A stretch of 64,000 nucleotides of DNA from Psychrobacillus psychrodurans (lineage in GTDB: Bacteria > Bacillota > Bacilli > Bacillales_A > Planococcaceae), in the NCBI GenBank assembly GCA_900114885.1, contig FOUN01000012.1:39160-103159 (forward strand), written 5' to 3'. Both the position numbers and the translations under genes were made by a program. Each line of letters opens with the position of its first letter. Position 1 is the first letter of the stretch. Below the pieces are notes generated by a model. The model ran no database searches. It saw nothing but the letters and a program-made list of their open reading frames with translations, and had not been told where the DNA came from. Below are positions 28,283 to 37,026 of this stretch, one piece after another.

Positions 28283-28975
28283 CTATAGTTTTTCAATTAC
28301 ATTTAAGACTACTTGTGTTGAATGTTTTGCAGCAATTGGCAAAAACTCATCGAAACTGATAGAAGACTCTTTTCCAGCAATATCAGAAAGTGCACGGATT
28401 ACAACAAAAGGAACCTCAAATTGATGGCAAACTTGTGCAACTGCAGCTGCTTCCATTTCACAAGCTTTCATTTGTGGAAAATGAATACGTACCTGTTCTA
28501 CTTTTGCAGGATCATGCATAAAGATATCACCCGTAGCGATTAAACCAGTTGCAGCTTGGTGTTCGCCAATTTCATGTACAGCATCCTCTGCTAATTTCAT
28601 TAATTGCTCGTCTGCTTTAAATGATGCTGGAAGCTGTGGTACTTGACCAATTTCATAGCCAAAAGCGGTTACATCCACATCATGGTATCTTACTTCATGT
28701 GAAATTACGATGGCTCCTACTTCTAGATTTGGATCATAGCCACCTGCCGAACCAGTGTTAATGACATAATCAGGTTTGTATTCACTTAGTAATATGGAAG
28801 TGGTCATTGCGGCATTCACTTTCCCTATTCCACTTCTCAATAAAACAATTTCATGATTCTTGTATGTCCCACTTGTAAATTCACTGTTTGCGATTGTCTT
28901 TGTTTCAGGATTTTCTATTTCGTTTCTCAGAAGCTCTACTTCTTCTTCCATTGCACCAATAACTGCTATTTTCAT
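28283..28975 (-). CDS. mtnN: 5'-methylthioadenosine/S-adenosylhomocysteine nucleosidase
   Basis: Cleaves adenine from MTA and SAH, recycling SAM by-products. The 230 residues have the catalytic set E12, E175 (in CEMEAAA) and D198 (in ALSDIAGK), and the GSAGG loop near 75-79. In B. subtilis mtnN lies in a methionine-to-cysteine operon; here it stands without those partners. Confidence 0.97.
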   Translation of the reverse strand: MKIAVIGAMEEEVELLRNEIENPETKTIANSEFTSGTYKNHEIVLLRSGIGKVNAAMTTSILLSEYKPDYVINTGSAGGYDPNLEVGAIVISHEVRYHDVDVTAFGYEIGQVPQLPASFKADEQLMKLAEDAVHEIGEHQAATGLIATGDIFMHDPAKVEQVRIHFPQMKACEMEAAAVAQVCHQFEVPFVVIRALSDIAGKESSISFDEFLPIAAKHSTQVVLNVIEKL

Positions 28976-29016
28976 TGTTTATAGCCCCTCTCTAAAATGC
29001 ACTTCTTTAAAAATAA

Positions 29017-29050
29017 GGAAAAAAGCTTCTTAAGTCAAGAAGCTTTTCTT
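29017..29050 (-). terminator. Terminator after yrrS
   Basis: Perfect stem AAAAGCTTCTT/AAGAAGCTTTT with T runs on both sides; can act on both strands. Confidence 0.88.
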
Positions 29051-29069
29051 TTTACATATATTCAGAGCT

Positions 29070-29756
29070 CTATTCTAATGTTTTAAGTATTTCTTTTTTA
29101 GTTGGTTTCCAGCCTTCACCATCGACCCATTCTAGGGAGATACGATAAATTTCACTTCCATCCTTAGAAGTGACAGTTCCAATGGATTTTTGCGGGCTTC
29201 CACCATTACCGATAAACTTTACATACATATTGGATGTATCTAAATTAGCAGCATACGCTAATGCCTTAACTTTTTCATCCCAGTCAACAGATGAATTGTC
29301 GTAACTAGAAACATGATTTCCTGATTGCTCTGTCCCTACAGGCTGCCATCCTGAATCTATTACAACAGAATCGACATTGGTTTCGTCTGATGGCTCCGTA
29401 GTTACAGTACCACCTTGATTTTCTTCCGTTTCAGTGCTTTCATTCTCTTCTGTCTCTGTTGTTGTTTCTTCACTTGACGAAGTAGAATCAGTGGAGCCAG
29501 TACTATTCCCTACTACTTCTTCAGATTCTTTGTCTTTCTCTTGCTCTTTCGATTCATTCTCAGTATTTTCTCCTTGTTCAGTTTTTGTGTTAGTTGTAGC
29601 ACTTTCTTTCTCGTTATCACCTGTAACAAGATTTACAGTCACTACGATGATAAGGAGAATTACTATTCCTATAAGTATATTTAAAATGTTGTTCTTTTTT
29701 CTCTTATGATTTCGTTGATCCAAACGCGTGTCAAATTTCGTATTCTTTTCTGGCAT
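29070..29756 (-). CDS. yrrS: YrrS-like protein, DUF1510
   Basis: Membrane protein of unknown function. From ATG 29756 (GAAGGAGGA upstream) it has a short basic cytoplasmic tail (RNHKRKKNN), one TM segment (about 26-44), a long Ser/Thr/Glu-rich low-complexity linker (about 50-125) and a conserved extracellular C-terminal domain with DEKVKALAYAANLD and YRISLEWVDGEGWKPT. In B. subtilis it accompanies the penicillin-binding protein gene yrrR; that gene is absent here, greA being the next gene upstream. Confidence 0.88.
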   Translation of the reverse strand: MPEKNTKFDTRLDQRNHKRKKNNILNILIGIVILLIIVVTVNLVTGDNEKESATTNTKTEQGENTENESKEQEKDKESEEVVGNSTGSTDSTSSSEETTTETEENESTETEENQGGTVTTEPSDETNVDSVVIDSGWQPVGTEQSGNHVSSYDNSSVDWDEKVKALAYAANLDTSNMYVKFIGNGGSPQKSIGTVTSKDGSEIYRISLEWVDGEGWKPTKKEILKTLE

Positions 29757-30066
29757 GTAAATTCCTCCTTCAATATAAGAGAATATACTACAAATAGACG
29801 ACAATGATAGGGTTTTGTTTCAACAATCTCAAAAATAGTTCGATTGATAGTCATCATCAAATCTCGGTAGACCATTTTTACACAAATGCTTGACCAGTGT
29901 TTTAGGTATATGATTCTATTCATTCTTTTCTATTAAGGAACATGAACATGCCGTTATTTCCACTCCGAGCGGACGCTTTCTGTGGAAAGTGTAATCAGTA
30001 GTGTTACTTATTCGTTCTTTTACCTTAAACACACTGTATACGGTACAATATTATATATTTCTTTTC
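29757..30066. other. Gap between yrrS and greA with a small repeat fragment
   Basis: About 310 bp without a gene. It holds a family A repeat fragment at 29950-29995 (CCGTTATTTCC..TCCGAGCGGACGCTTTC..., then AATCAGTAGTGTTA), which is the left end joined to the right end of the larger element at 47.5 kb. The rest is AT-rich. Confidence 0.6.
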
Positions 30067-30100
30067 AAAAAAAGAGGTAAACGGTTTCGTTTACCTCTTC
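30067..30100 (-). terminator. Terminator after greA
   Basis: Stem GAAGAGGTAAACG/CGTTTACCTCTTT-type hairpin with a T run on the minus strand directly past the greA stop. Confidence 0.9.
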
Positions 30101-30103
30101 GCT

Positions 30104-30577
30104 TTAAGATATAGTTTTTATTTCTACGTCCATCTCTCCACCTGGAGTTAGGATTTTCACTCGATCTCCTGTAGATTTCCCAATCAATCCTTTAGCAATT
30201 GGAGAATCATTCGAGATAAGACCTTCTATTGGATCTGCTTCTGCAGAACCTACGATTGTGTATGTTTCTTCATCACCATCTGGAATCTCTACAAATGTTA
30301 CAGTTTTACCAAGTGTAACAGTGTCGTTATTTCCTTCTCCTTCGATGATTACTGCATTGCGAATCATTGACTCTAAGGTTGAGATTCTACCTTCTACAAA
30401 CGCTTGGTCTTCTTTAGCTGAATCATACTCAGAGTTTTCTGATAAATCACCAAAACTTCTTGCAATTTTAATACGCTCTACTACCTCTTTACGTTTTACC
30501 GTTATTAAATGCGTTAATTCATCTTGTAACTTTTGTTTACCAGCAACGGTCATTGGATATTGTTTCTCTGTTGACAC
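30104..30577 (-). CDS. greA: Transcription elongation factor GreA
   Basis: Rescues backtracked RNA polymerase by stimulating transcript cleavage. The start GTG 30577 (protein STEKQYPMT..., 157 residues) aligns with family N-termini and lies nine bases from AAAGGAG; the longer frames from 30601 or 30583 have poorer spacing. The coiled-coil tip has the two acidic residues in [12 protein letters not shown], and the C-terminal domain [14 protein letters not shown] is intact. Confidence 0.96.
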   Translation of the reverse strand: MSTEKQYPMTVAGKQKLQDELTHLITVKRKEVVERIKIARSFGDLSENSEYDSAKEDQAFVEGRISTLESMIRNAVIIEGEGNNDTVTLGKTVTFVEIPDGDEETYTIVGSAEADPIEGLISNDSPIAKGLIGKSTGDRVKILTPGGEMDVEIKTIS

Positions 30578-30688
30578 TCCCATACACTCCTTTAAATACA
30601 CACTTAAAACTCTATCATGGATTATTCATATGCATCTAATCACAATGTTATGAATATCATGAAATTATTGTCAATCTCAATCATCATA

Positions 30689-31327
30689 TTATACAATAAC
30701 ATCCGTTTCAAGAATAGTTTTTATTTTTGTTACCATTAAATCGATAGCTACTTCATTTTGGCCACCTTCTGGAATGATTACATCTGCATATCTTTTAGTT
30801 GGCTCAATGAACTGATTGTGCATTGGACGAACTACATTAAGGTATTGATCCACAACTGAGTCTACTGTACGTCCTCTTTCGTTAATATCACGTAATATAC
30901 GACGAATAATACGTAAATCTGCATCTGTATCCACGAATAATTTGATATTCATCATATTTCGAAGACGCTCATCTTCTAATACTAGAATACCCTCTAAAAT
31001 AATTACATCTTTAGGCTCTATCTTAATCGTTTCTGAAGAGCGAGTATGTTTTGCATAATCGTATACAGGCTTTTCAATTGCCTTATTGTCTAACAAATTG
31101 TGAATATGTTCAAGTAATAAGTCATTATCAAAAGCTAGTGGATGATCATAATTTGTATTAAGTCTTTCCTCAAACTTCAAATGACTTTGATCTTTATAAT
31201 AAAAATCTTGTTGTATTACTACTACTGAATGATCCTTAAATACTTCACTTATTGCGTTCGTTACACTCGTTTTACCTGATCCTGATCCACCTGTGATCCC
31301 AATGATAAGAGGAGTTTTCTTCGTCAT
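30689..31327 (-). CDS. udk: Uridine kinase
   Basis: Pyrimidine salvage: phosphorylates uridine/cytidine with GTP or ATP. The 212-residue protein has the Walker A motif GGSGSGKTS (13-21) and the QDFYYKDQ nucleoside-binding segment. Its start overlaps the stop of the upstream U32 protein gene (ATGA), so it is co-transcribed with the tRNA hydroxylation genes. Confidence 0.97.
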   Translation of the reverse strand: MTKKTPLIIGITGGSGSGKTSVTNAISEVFKDHSVVVIQQDFYYKDQSHLKFEERLNTNYDHPLAFDNDLLLEHIHNLLDNKAIEKPVYDYAKHTRSSETIKIEPKDVIILEGILVLEDERLRNMMNIKLFVDTDADLRIIRRILRDINERGRTVDSVVDQYLNVVRPMHNQFIEPTKRYADVIIPEGGQNEVAIDLMVTKIKTILETDVIV

Positions 31328-32601
31328 TCTTTCATCCCTTTTCTCATCATATTATTTGGATATAATTTTTCCTGACATTTAAATTGGACAACTTGTAATG
31401 GATGTCTCGCCGCATCCAACACTTGTCCTTTTTCGTCTAAAATTTCTTTTATAACTACTTCAACGTTTTCTATTTCTGGGCCAAAAAACTCTACTATGTC
31501 TCCTGGCTTAAAATAATTTCGTTGTTGTAGTGTAACTATCTGTGTTTCTTCGTTATACTCTAACACAAGTCCCACAAAATCGTACCCTAATTTTTTATCA
31601 TGGACTCCGTACATTTGTTGTTCAAAGCTCGGTTCATCCTCAAAAAATGCTGTGTCCGCTTCACGATTTGCACATTTTTCCAGTTCTTCTATCCAGCTAA
31701 GCTGCATTTGAAAGTTTTCAGGATCTGCACAATATGCATCAATCACTTTACGGTAAACACTTACAACTGTAGCTATATAGTGTATTGACTTCATACGTCC
31801 TTCCACTTTTAAAGAGTCGATTCCTAGTTCTATCAAACGCGGTATTGATTCCAATAATTTTAAATCTTTTGGACTCATGGCAAATGGAACATCATTAGCT
31901 GTAAATAATGCCTGTTCTAGCCCATCATTTTGCTCATACAAATCATAATCCCAGCGACAAGACTGACAGCATCCTCCTCTATTCGAGTCACGAGCAGTCA
32001 TATGATTGGATAGTGTACATCTTCCACTGTAAGCTATACACATTGCCCCATGGATAAATGTTTCAATTTCAATATCAACTTTCTCTTTCATCAGTTGAAT
32101 CTCGTCACCACTAGTTTCTCGAGCAAGTACAACACGATCAAGCCCTTCTTCTTTCCAATATTGAACCGCTTTCCAATTGGATAAGGATTGTTGTGTGCTC
32201 AAGTGAAGCTCTAGTTTGGGTGCTACAGTTCGACATGTCTCAATTATTAATGGATCTGCAACAATAATACCAGTTACGCCAGCTGCTTCAACTGCTTGTA
32301 GGTACTCTTCTAATCCATCCATATTTTCATTATGGGCGAATATATTAGTAGTCACATACACTTTAGCTCCGTATCGTTTTGCAAATTCTACTCCTTCCCG
32401 CATTTCATCTATTGAAAAGTTTCCCGCATTTGATCGAAGGCCAAATTCTCTTCCACCTATAAAAACGGCATCTGCTCCATAATGCACAGCAATTTTTAAC
32501 TTTTCTAAACTTCCAGCAGGCGCTAATAACTCAGGTTTTTTCGTAATAACTCGTTTACCATCAATTAGCTCACTTATTTTATCTATTTTAGTATTAAGCA
32601 A
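31324..32601 (-). CDS. trhP2: tRNA 5-hydroxyuridine synthesis protein TrhP2 (U32 family)
   Basis: Peptidase-U32-family protein (B. subtilis YrrO), needed with TrhP1 for prephenate-dependent hydroxylation of wobble uridine in tRNA. The 425 residues start from TTG 32601 (AGGGTAGG upstream), have the family motif [12 protein letters not shown], and a cysteine cluster ([15 protein letters not shown]) likely to bind Fe-S. It is next to trhP1 and trmR, though 220 bp with a repeat fragment separates it from trhP1. Confidence 0.9.
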   Translation of the reverse strand: MLNTKIDKISELIDGKRVITKKPELLAPAGSLEKLKIAVHYGADAVFIGGREFGLRSNAGNFSIDEMREGVEFAKRYGAKVYVTTNIFAHNENMDGLEEYLQAVEAAGVTGIIVADPLIIETCRTVAPKLELHLSTQQSLSNWKAVQYWKEEGLDRVVLARETSGDEIQLMKEKVDIEIETFIHGAMCIAYSGRCTLSNHMTARDSNRGGCCQSCRWDYDLYEQNDGLEQALFTANDVPFAMSPKDLKLLESIPRLIELGIDSLKVEGRMKSIHYIATVVSVYRKVIDAYCADPENFQMQLSWIEELEKCANREADTAFFEDEPSFEQQMYGVHDKKLGYDFVGLVLEYNEETQIVTLQQRNYFKPGDIVEFFGPEIENVEVVIKEILDEKGQVLDAARHPLQVVQFKCQEKLYPNNMMRKGMKE

Positions 32602-32698
32602 ATAAACCTACCCTTTCCTAACTGATTAATACCATTTAAACTTTCAGTTATATGTAATTAATTTCATAAAAAGCATACTAAATAGTGAATTCCAACAA

Positions 32699-32745
32699 AG
32701 TTGATTTCCGTTCCAGGCCGACGCCTTCCACCCCAATTAACGCAA
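32699..32745. repeat. Family A repeat fragment between trhP1 and trhP2
   Basis: Begins GTTGATTTCCGTTCCAGGC and CGACGCCTTCC, matching the left end of the element at 47506. The remaining part is lost. Confidence 0.65.
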
Positions 32746-32825
32746 TAAACTTTTAAAAAAAGAGTGATCTGCCGTAAACATTCTTTTATTGAAACAGTAA
32801 TTATGAAATTGACTCATATATTCCT

Positions 32826-33755
32826 TTAATACACAGTTTCCTTAAAGAAAAAGCCAGTATCTAATGGTCTTAATGCTGGTTGGATTTCTTCAATTTTGTT
32901 AAAGAGATCTTTTTTACAAGCTTTATAAGCTTCTTTCGATTCAAAATAAGCATCGATAGCTTTGCGGTAGTAGCTCGTTATAGCAGTAATATAAGATGGA
33001 TCTTGAAGGATTCCATCTATTTTCAAACTATCAATTTCAGCATCTAATAACTCATCAAGTTCATCTATCATACACATATCATTTGGACTAAAAATATGTG
33101 TTCCGTTACCATCTTCATAAATCGGATATTTATTGGAACGCTCTTTGTCATGTAAAAACATATTTTTATTTTTAGAACGATTCTCTACTTCCAATGCTTT
33201 GTCTTGAAACAAGAAGTAATTACCTAAAAGTGAACGCTTCGACTGAAAAATACATGTCATTCCGTGGACTTGCACTTCAATTTGAACTTCAGCATTTTCT
33301 TTTATTTCCACTACTTCGTCTAGGCTAAGTTCTCTTGCTAAAACAGCTCTAGTTGAACCACGTTTCCCCCAATAATTCGCTGTGAAATAATTGGTTGCTG
33401 TTTGTTCCGTATTCCAGTGTAAGGGAATAGTTACTTCAGCTTCACGTCTAGCTATAATGACAGCTGGATCACCGAAAACAATTCCATCAACACCGATTTC
33501 TTGAAGCTTTTTCATATAAGGTGCAAGTGCTTCCATTTTATCGTTATGGAAAAGTGCATTCATCGCAATATATAACTTTTTGTTTTGTTTGGAAGTGATG
33601 TTTCTTGCTATTGTAATTTCTTCTAACGTAAATTCTCCAGGAAGTCTTAGACCAAAAAATTGTTCGCCAACTAAAAAGGCATCAGCACCAGCCACGATTA
33701 AATCTTCTAAGTGACTAATACTTGTAGGCGTTACTAATAGCTCAGTTTTGTTCAT
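32826..33755 (-). CDS. trhP1: tRNA 5-hydroxyuridine synthesis protein TrhP1 (U32 family)
   Basis: Second U32-family protein (B. subtilis YrrN), shorter than TrhP2 and lacking most of its cysteine cluster. GTG 33764 overlaps the trmR stop (GTGA), but ATG 33755 sits eight bases after AGAGG and is preferred (309 residues). Motifs MNALFHN, HWNTEQTATNYF and VHGMTCIFQSKRSLLGNYF are as in the family. It acts in the same wobble-uridine pathway as trmR and trhP2. Confidence 0.88.
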   Translation of the reverse strand: MNKTELLVTPTSISHLEDLIVAGADAFLVGEQFFGLRLPGEFTLEEITIARNITSKQNKKLYIAMNALFHNDKMEALAPYMKKLQEIGVDGIVFGDPAVIIARREAEVTIPLHWNTEQTATNYFTANYWGKRGSTRAVLARELSLDEVVEIKENAEVQIEVQVHGMTCIFQSKRSLLGNYFLFQDKALEVENRSKNKNMFLHDKERSNKYPIYEDGNGTHIFSPNDMCMIDELDELLDAEIDSLKIDGILQDPSYITAITSYYRKAIDAYFESKEAYKACKKDLFNKIEEIQPALRPLDTGFFFKETVY

Positions 33756-33760
33756 ATCTT

Positions 33761-34396
33761 TCACCTCTTAATACTTACTAACATTCCATCTCCAACTGGT
33801 AAGAATGCCGTGTCATAATCCGGATGATTCATCAACCACTCCATAAATTGATGTTGGTTTCGGACCATTGTTCTTTTTCTTCTTGGCACTTCACTCATCG
33901 GTAACTCGGACAATCCATTTAACAATAAATTATCACAATAAATAACGCCACCATCATTCAAAAATGGGGCATATTTTTCGAAGAAATTTTTGTATTGACC
34001 TTTAGCTGCATCAATAAAAATAGCATCAAATTGGAGTTCTCCAAGGTCTTTTGCTGAAATTTCTAAAGCGTCTCCAACAATTACTCGAATTCGATGTTGC
34101 AAATTCGCACGTTCTATATATGTTTTAGCAAGCTCAGCCTTTGTTTCATCCCGCTCGATGGTCACAATGGATGTTTGCTCTAGTTTAGTTGCCATGCGCA
34201 TGGAAGAGTAACCAATAGCAGTTCCTAGTTCTAAAACAGACTTGGGCTTTTGTAAGGAAAGAAGTTGCAATAACGATTCCATCCCCATTAGTTGCATAAT
34301 AGGTACATGATTATCTTTTGCATATTGTTCCATTTCCAAAAAAATAGCGGATCTAGGCTTAATCAGATCCTTCAAAAAATCATCGCTTATATTCAT
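33761..34396 (-). CDS. trmR: tRNA 5-hydroxyuridine methyltransferase TrmR
   Basis: Class I, O-methyltransferase family 3 enzyme (B. subtilis YrrM) that methylates ho5U34 to mo5U34. ATG 34396 (MNISDDFLK, 211 residues) has AAAGGGG nine bases upstream; the 31-codon longer frame has no ribosome site. Motif I VLELGTAIGYSS and the FIDAAKGQY metal/substrate motif are clear. With trhP1/trhP2 it completes a mo5U34 cassette. Confidence 0.92.
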   Translation of the reverse strand: MNISDDFLKDLIKPRSAIFLEMEQYAKDNHVPIMQLMGMESLLQLLSLQKPKSVLELGTAIGYSSMRMATKLEQTSIVTIERDETKAELAKTYIERANLQHRIRVIVGDALEISAKDLGELQFDAIFIDAAKGQYKNFFEKYAPFLNDGGVIYCDNLLLNGLSELPMSEVPRRKRTMVRNQHQFMEWLMNHPDYDTAFLPVGDGMLVSIKR

Positions 34397-34511
34397 GTAA
34401 ACTAACCCCTTTAGGTCATTAAAATAGTACTCCCTATTATGTAAAAAAACAACTCTTATAATAACATAGCAGGAGAAGGAATGCGACATTACTCCCTCTC
34501 CTGCAGCCTAA

Positions 34512-35630
34512 TTATTTTAAAAATTCGTCTATTTTTTGAAGATGTTCATCATATGTTACAGAAAAGTGATTAGTACCCTCTTTATCTGCTAAGAAATAAA
34601 AATAATCTGTATCACTTGGATCAAGTGCTGCCTCAATAGATGATTTACCTGCATTTGCGATAGGTCCAGGTGGTAACCCTTTATTTTGATACGTATTGTA
34701 CGGATTATCAAACTCTAAATCTTCAAACAAAACACGATCTTTATGCGTACCTTTTGCATAAAGGACAGTTGGATCTGTTTGTAAAGGCATACCTTCTTCT
34801 ATACGATTGTAAAAGACACTTGCTATGGTTGCTCGATCTGTTTGTGCTGTTGCTTCTTCCTCTAACAAAGATGCAAAAGTTAGTAACCAATGAACTGATT
34901 TCTCTTCTGCTTGTAACAGATCTACGTACGACGTTACAACTTTATCAGTATTAGCAAGCATTGTATCAACGATTGACTCTATAGAAGGATTTTCCTCAAA
35001 AAATGGATAGGTGGCAGGGAAAAGATATCCTTCTAATGCATAGCGCACATTTTCTCCTTTAATCTCTGCTCCTAAAACATTTGGATATTTAATCATCATT
35101 CTATCAACAAATTCCTCGCTCGTTACGAGCTTAAAGAAATCATCTGCAGAATGCTTTGTGTTTTTTTCAACTACTTGTCCAATTTGCTCGATCGTTAATC
35201 CTTCAGGAATAGTCAACGAGAAAACTGGTTCTCTGTATACTTTACCAGATTTTAAGCTTTCAATAATTTCATCTAAAGTCATTGCCTTTGTCAAACTATA
35301 CTCTCCAGCCTGAAATTGAGATTCATTGTTGAACTTTGCATAATACTTGAAGATTTTAGCGTTTTTAATAATTCCGCTTTTTTCCAACTCACTGGATATA
35401 GAATCTAATCCTGATCCAATTGGGATGTCCACAGTTATGATCTCTTCAGAGTTAGGATCTAATGGGAGTAGAGCTGATTCTACATAGTTATAGACAATTA
35501 AACCACCTATTCCCCCAACGACAATTATAAGAAAGGTAATAATTAAAACAATTTTTCTAACAAGTTTCACTTCTTTTTTCTTATTTTTCATTTTATTAAA
35601 CATAATATCTTTTTTTGTTTCATTTCCCAC
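34512..35630 (-). CDS. mltG: Endolytic murein transglycosylase MltG
   Basis: Membrane-anchored lytic transglycosylase that cuts nascent glycan strands. From GTG 35630 (AAGGGGGAG upstream) it has 372 residues: a short basic N-terminus, a TM segment (about 25-47), a LysM-like region and the YceG domain with the catalytic glutamate in FASLLEEEA. The pattern YNTYQNKGLPPGPI is family-specific. It has its own promoter. Confidence 0.95.
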   Translation of the reverse strand: MGNETKKDIMFNKMKNKKKEVKLVRKIVLIITFLIIVVGGIGGLIVYNYVESALLPLDPNSEEIITVDIPIGSGLDSISSELEKSGIIKNAKIFKYYAKFNNESQFQAGEYSLTKAMTLDEIIESLKSGKVYREPVFSLTIPEGLTIEQIGQVVEKNTKHSADDFFKLVTSEEFVDRMMIKYPNVLGAEIKGENVRYALEGYLFPATYPFFEENPSIESIVDTMLANTDKVVTSYVDLLQAEEKSVHWLLTFASLLEEEATAQTDRATIASVFYNRIEEGMPLQTDPTVLYAKGTHKDRVLFEDLEFDNPYNTYQNKGLPPGPIANAGKSSIEAALDPSDTDYFYFLADKEGTNHFSVTYDEHLQKIDEFLK

Positions 35631-35656
35631 GGGTTCTCCCCCTTTATCTCCATCTC

Positions 35657-35685
35657 ATTATACAAGAAAACATATAAAAGAACAA
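35657..35685 (-). promoter_or_regulatory. Sigma-A promoter of mltG
   Basis: Minus strand TTGTTC (35680-35685), 17-bp spacer, TATAAT (35657-35662), 27 bp before the start codon. Confidence 0.7.
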
Positions 35686-35689
35686 AAGC

Positions 35690-35860
35690 CCAAGTACTCT
35701 CTAAACAGAAACCAATTTCTATTGTTTTCGATGAGTCTTAGACAGACTTTTTGCGATATTATTACCAATGATGCTGGTTACTCTCCTGCAATTCTTAGAA
35801 GCAGGAAAGTACACTTTTGGATAACTATATCGGTAAGTCGCTTCTTTGGTCATCAATATA
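35690..35860. repeat. Dispersed repeat (family C) copy 1
   Basis: The stretch AAACCAATTTCTATTGTTTTCGATG-type sequence with GACAGACTTTTTGCG and ATATTATTACCAAT aligns with 57558-57620 (GTTTTCGAAT, GGACAGACTTGGCGC, ATATAATCACCAAAT), and TACACTTTTGGATAACTA with 57734-57752. The ~315-bp gap between mltG and yrzB contains no gene. Confidence 0.55.
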
Positions 35861-35898
35861 CCTTGATAATTGGAACTATGTAAAAAAGAACTAAGCAA

Positions 35899-35936
35899 AG
35901 AAAAAGGTGAATGAGGCTTCCCTCATCCACCTTGAA
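35899..35936 (-). terminator. Terminator after yrzB
   Basis: Stem AAGGTGgATGAGGG / CCTCATtCACCTT followed by T-rich sequence on the minus strand. Confidence 0.88.
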
Positions 35937-35945
35937 TAGATAATC

Positions 35946-36248
35946 TTATTCTTCGTCTTCGTCTTCGTCTTCTTGCTCATCTAAAAATGTACTTAACATT
36001 TCTTCGATCATATCCCATTCAGCATCAGATTCAACAGGAAGTAATTCTCCGTCTTCTCCATCTTCATTAGGAGTGAAAGATGATGCATGAATTTCGATTT
36101 CTTCATTTTCATCTTCTTCTGCTCCTATTGGATAATAAAGTACATAGGATTTTCCATATTCATCTGATTCAAATGTGAAAAGCACGTTACAAAGTTGTTC
36201 ATTTCCATTCTCATCTACAATTGTAATATTTTCTTGACCGTGGTCCAT
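35946..36248 (-). CDS. yrzB: DUF1292 protein YrzB
   Basis: Acidic 100-residue cytosolic protein of unknown function, with an N-terminal beta-rich DUF1292 domain ([10 protein letters not shown] ... [17 protein letters not shown]) and a strongly acidic C-terminus ([11 protein letters not shown]). It ends the ireB-ruvX-yrzB operon, 11 bp after ruvX, in conserved Firmicutes order. Confidence 0.93.
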   Translation of the reverse strand: MDHGQENITIVDENGNEQLCNVLFTFESDEYGKSYVLYYPIGAEEDENEEIEIHASSFTPNEDGEDGELLPVESDAEWDMIEEMLSTFLDEQEDEDEDEE

Positions 36249-36259
36249 TTGCAGTCACC

Positions 36260-36679
36260 TCATCTATTTTTTCTATCAAGATAGCCTTGTAAAATCATTA
36301 CAGCAGCCATCTTGTCGATCACTAACTTACGTTTCTTACGACTTACATCAGCATCTATTAACATACGTTCTGCAGCCATCGTTGTCAATCGTTCATCCCA
36401 TAATGTGACAGGGAAATGATATTTCTCGGTTAATAGCTTAGCATATTGTTCAGAAGCCTCAGCACGTGGACCAATAGAATTATTCATGTTTTTCGGAAAT
36501 CCAACAACAAATTCTGTTACATTATGCTCTTTCACGAGTTCATCAATTCGTTCTAGACCAAACTCAAAACTTTCTTCATGTATCTTTATTGTTTCAATAC
36601 CTTGAGCAGTCCAACCTAGTGCATCACTAATTGCCACTCCAACGGTACGAGAACCAACATCTAAACCCATAATTCGCAT
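36260..36679 (-). CDS. ruvX: Holliday junction resolvase-like RuvX/YqgF
   Basis: RNase H-fold nuclease of 139 residues involved in pre-16S rRNA 5' processing and/or junction resolution. The first acidic residue lies in [11 protein letters not shown] and others in VVGFPKN-x-SIG and DERLTT. It lies two bases after ireB. Confidence 0.95.
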   Translation of the reverse strand: MRIMGLDVGSRTVGVAISDALGWTAQGIETIKIHEESFEFGLERIDELVKEHNVTEFVVGFPKNMNNSIGPRAEASEQYAKLLTEKYHFPVTLWDERLTTMAAERMLIDADVSRKKRKLVIDKMAAVMILQGYLDRKNR

Positions 36680-36681
36680 CG

Positions 36682-36948
36682 TTAAGCCTCATTATTTTTT
36701 TTAATATAAAACTTCACTAGTTCTTCTAATATTTCATCTCGTTCAAGCTTTCGAATCATATTTCGTGCATCTTGATGGCGAGGAATATAAGCTGGATCAC
36801 CTGACAATAAATAGCCTACAATTTGATTGATAGAATTATACCCTTTTTCTTCTAGTGCAGAGTGAACTTGGATCATAACATGTTTTACTTCTTGTTCCAT
36901 CGATTCTTCAGGGAAATTAAATTTCATCGTTTTATCAAAAGAGCTCAT
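36682..36948 (-). CDS. ireB: IreB family regulatory phosphoprotein (YrzL)
   Basis: Small 88-residue protein related to Enterococcus IreB, a target of the PASTA kinase IreK that influences cell-envelope stress resistance. ATG 36948 follows CGAGGTG by seven bases; the longer frame from 36969 includes that ribosome site. An N-terminal threonine (T7, in FDKTMKF) is positioned like the IreB phosphorylation site. A plausible promoter -10 (TATACT) lies in the gap to alaS. Confidence 0.92.
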   Translation of the reverse strand: MSSFDKTMKFNFPEESMEQEVKHVMIQVHSALEEKGYNSINQIVGYLLSGDPAYIPRHQDARNMIRKLERDEILEELVKFYIKKNNEA

Positions 36949-37026
36949 GATCAGCACCTCGCTTTCCATTTTTAATGAATAAACTAATGTATCTATTGTA
37001 TTAGTATACCCTATTTTGGAAATAAT

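Noticed and set aside
29070..30577. Expected penicillin-binding protein gene yrrR next to yrrS
   Set aside because: Not present: greA follows yrrS directly after 350 bp of non-coding sequence. Treated as a difference in gene order, not a finding.
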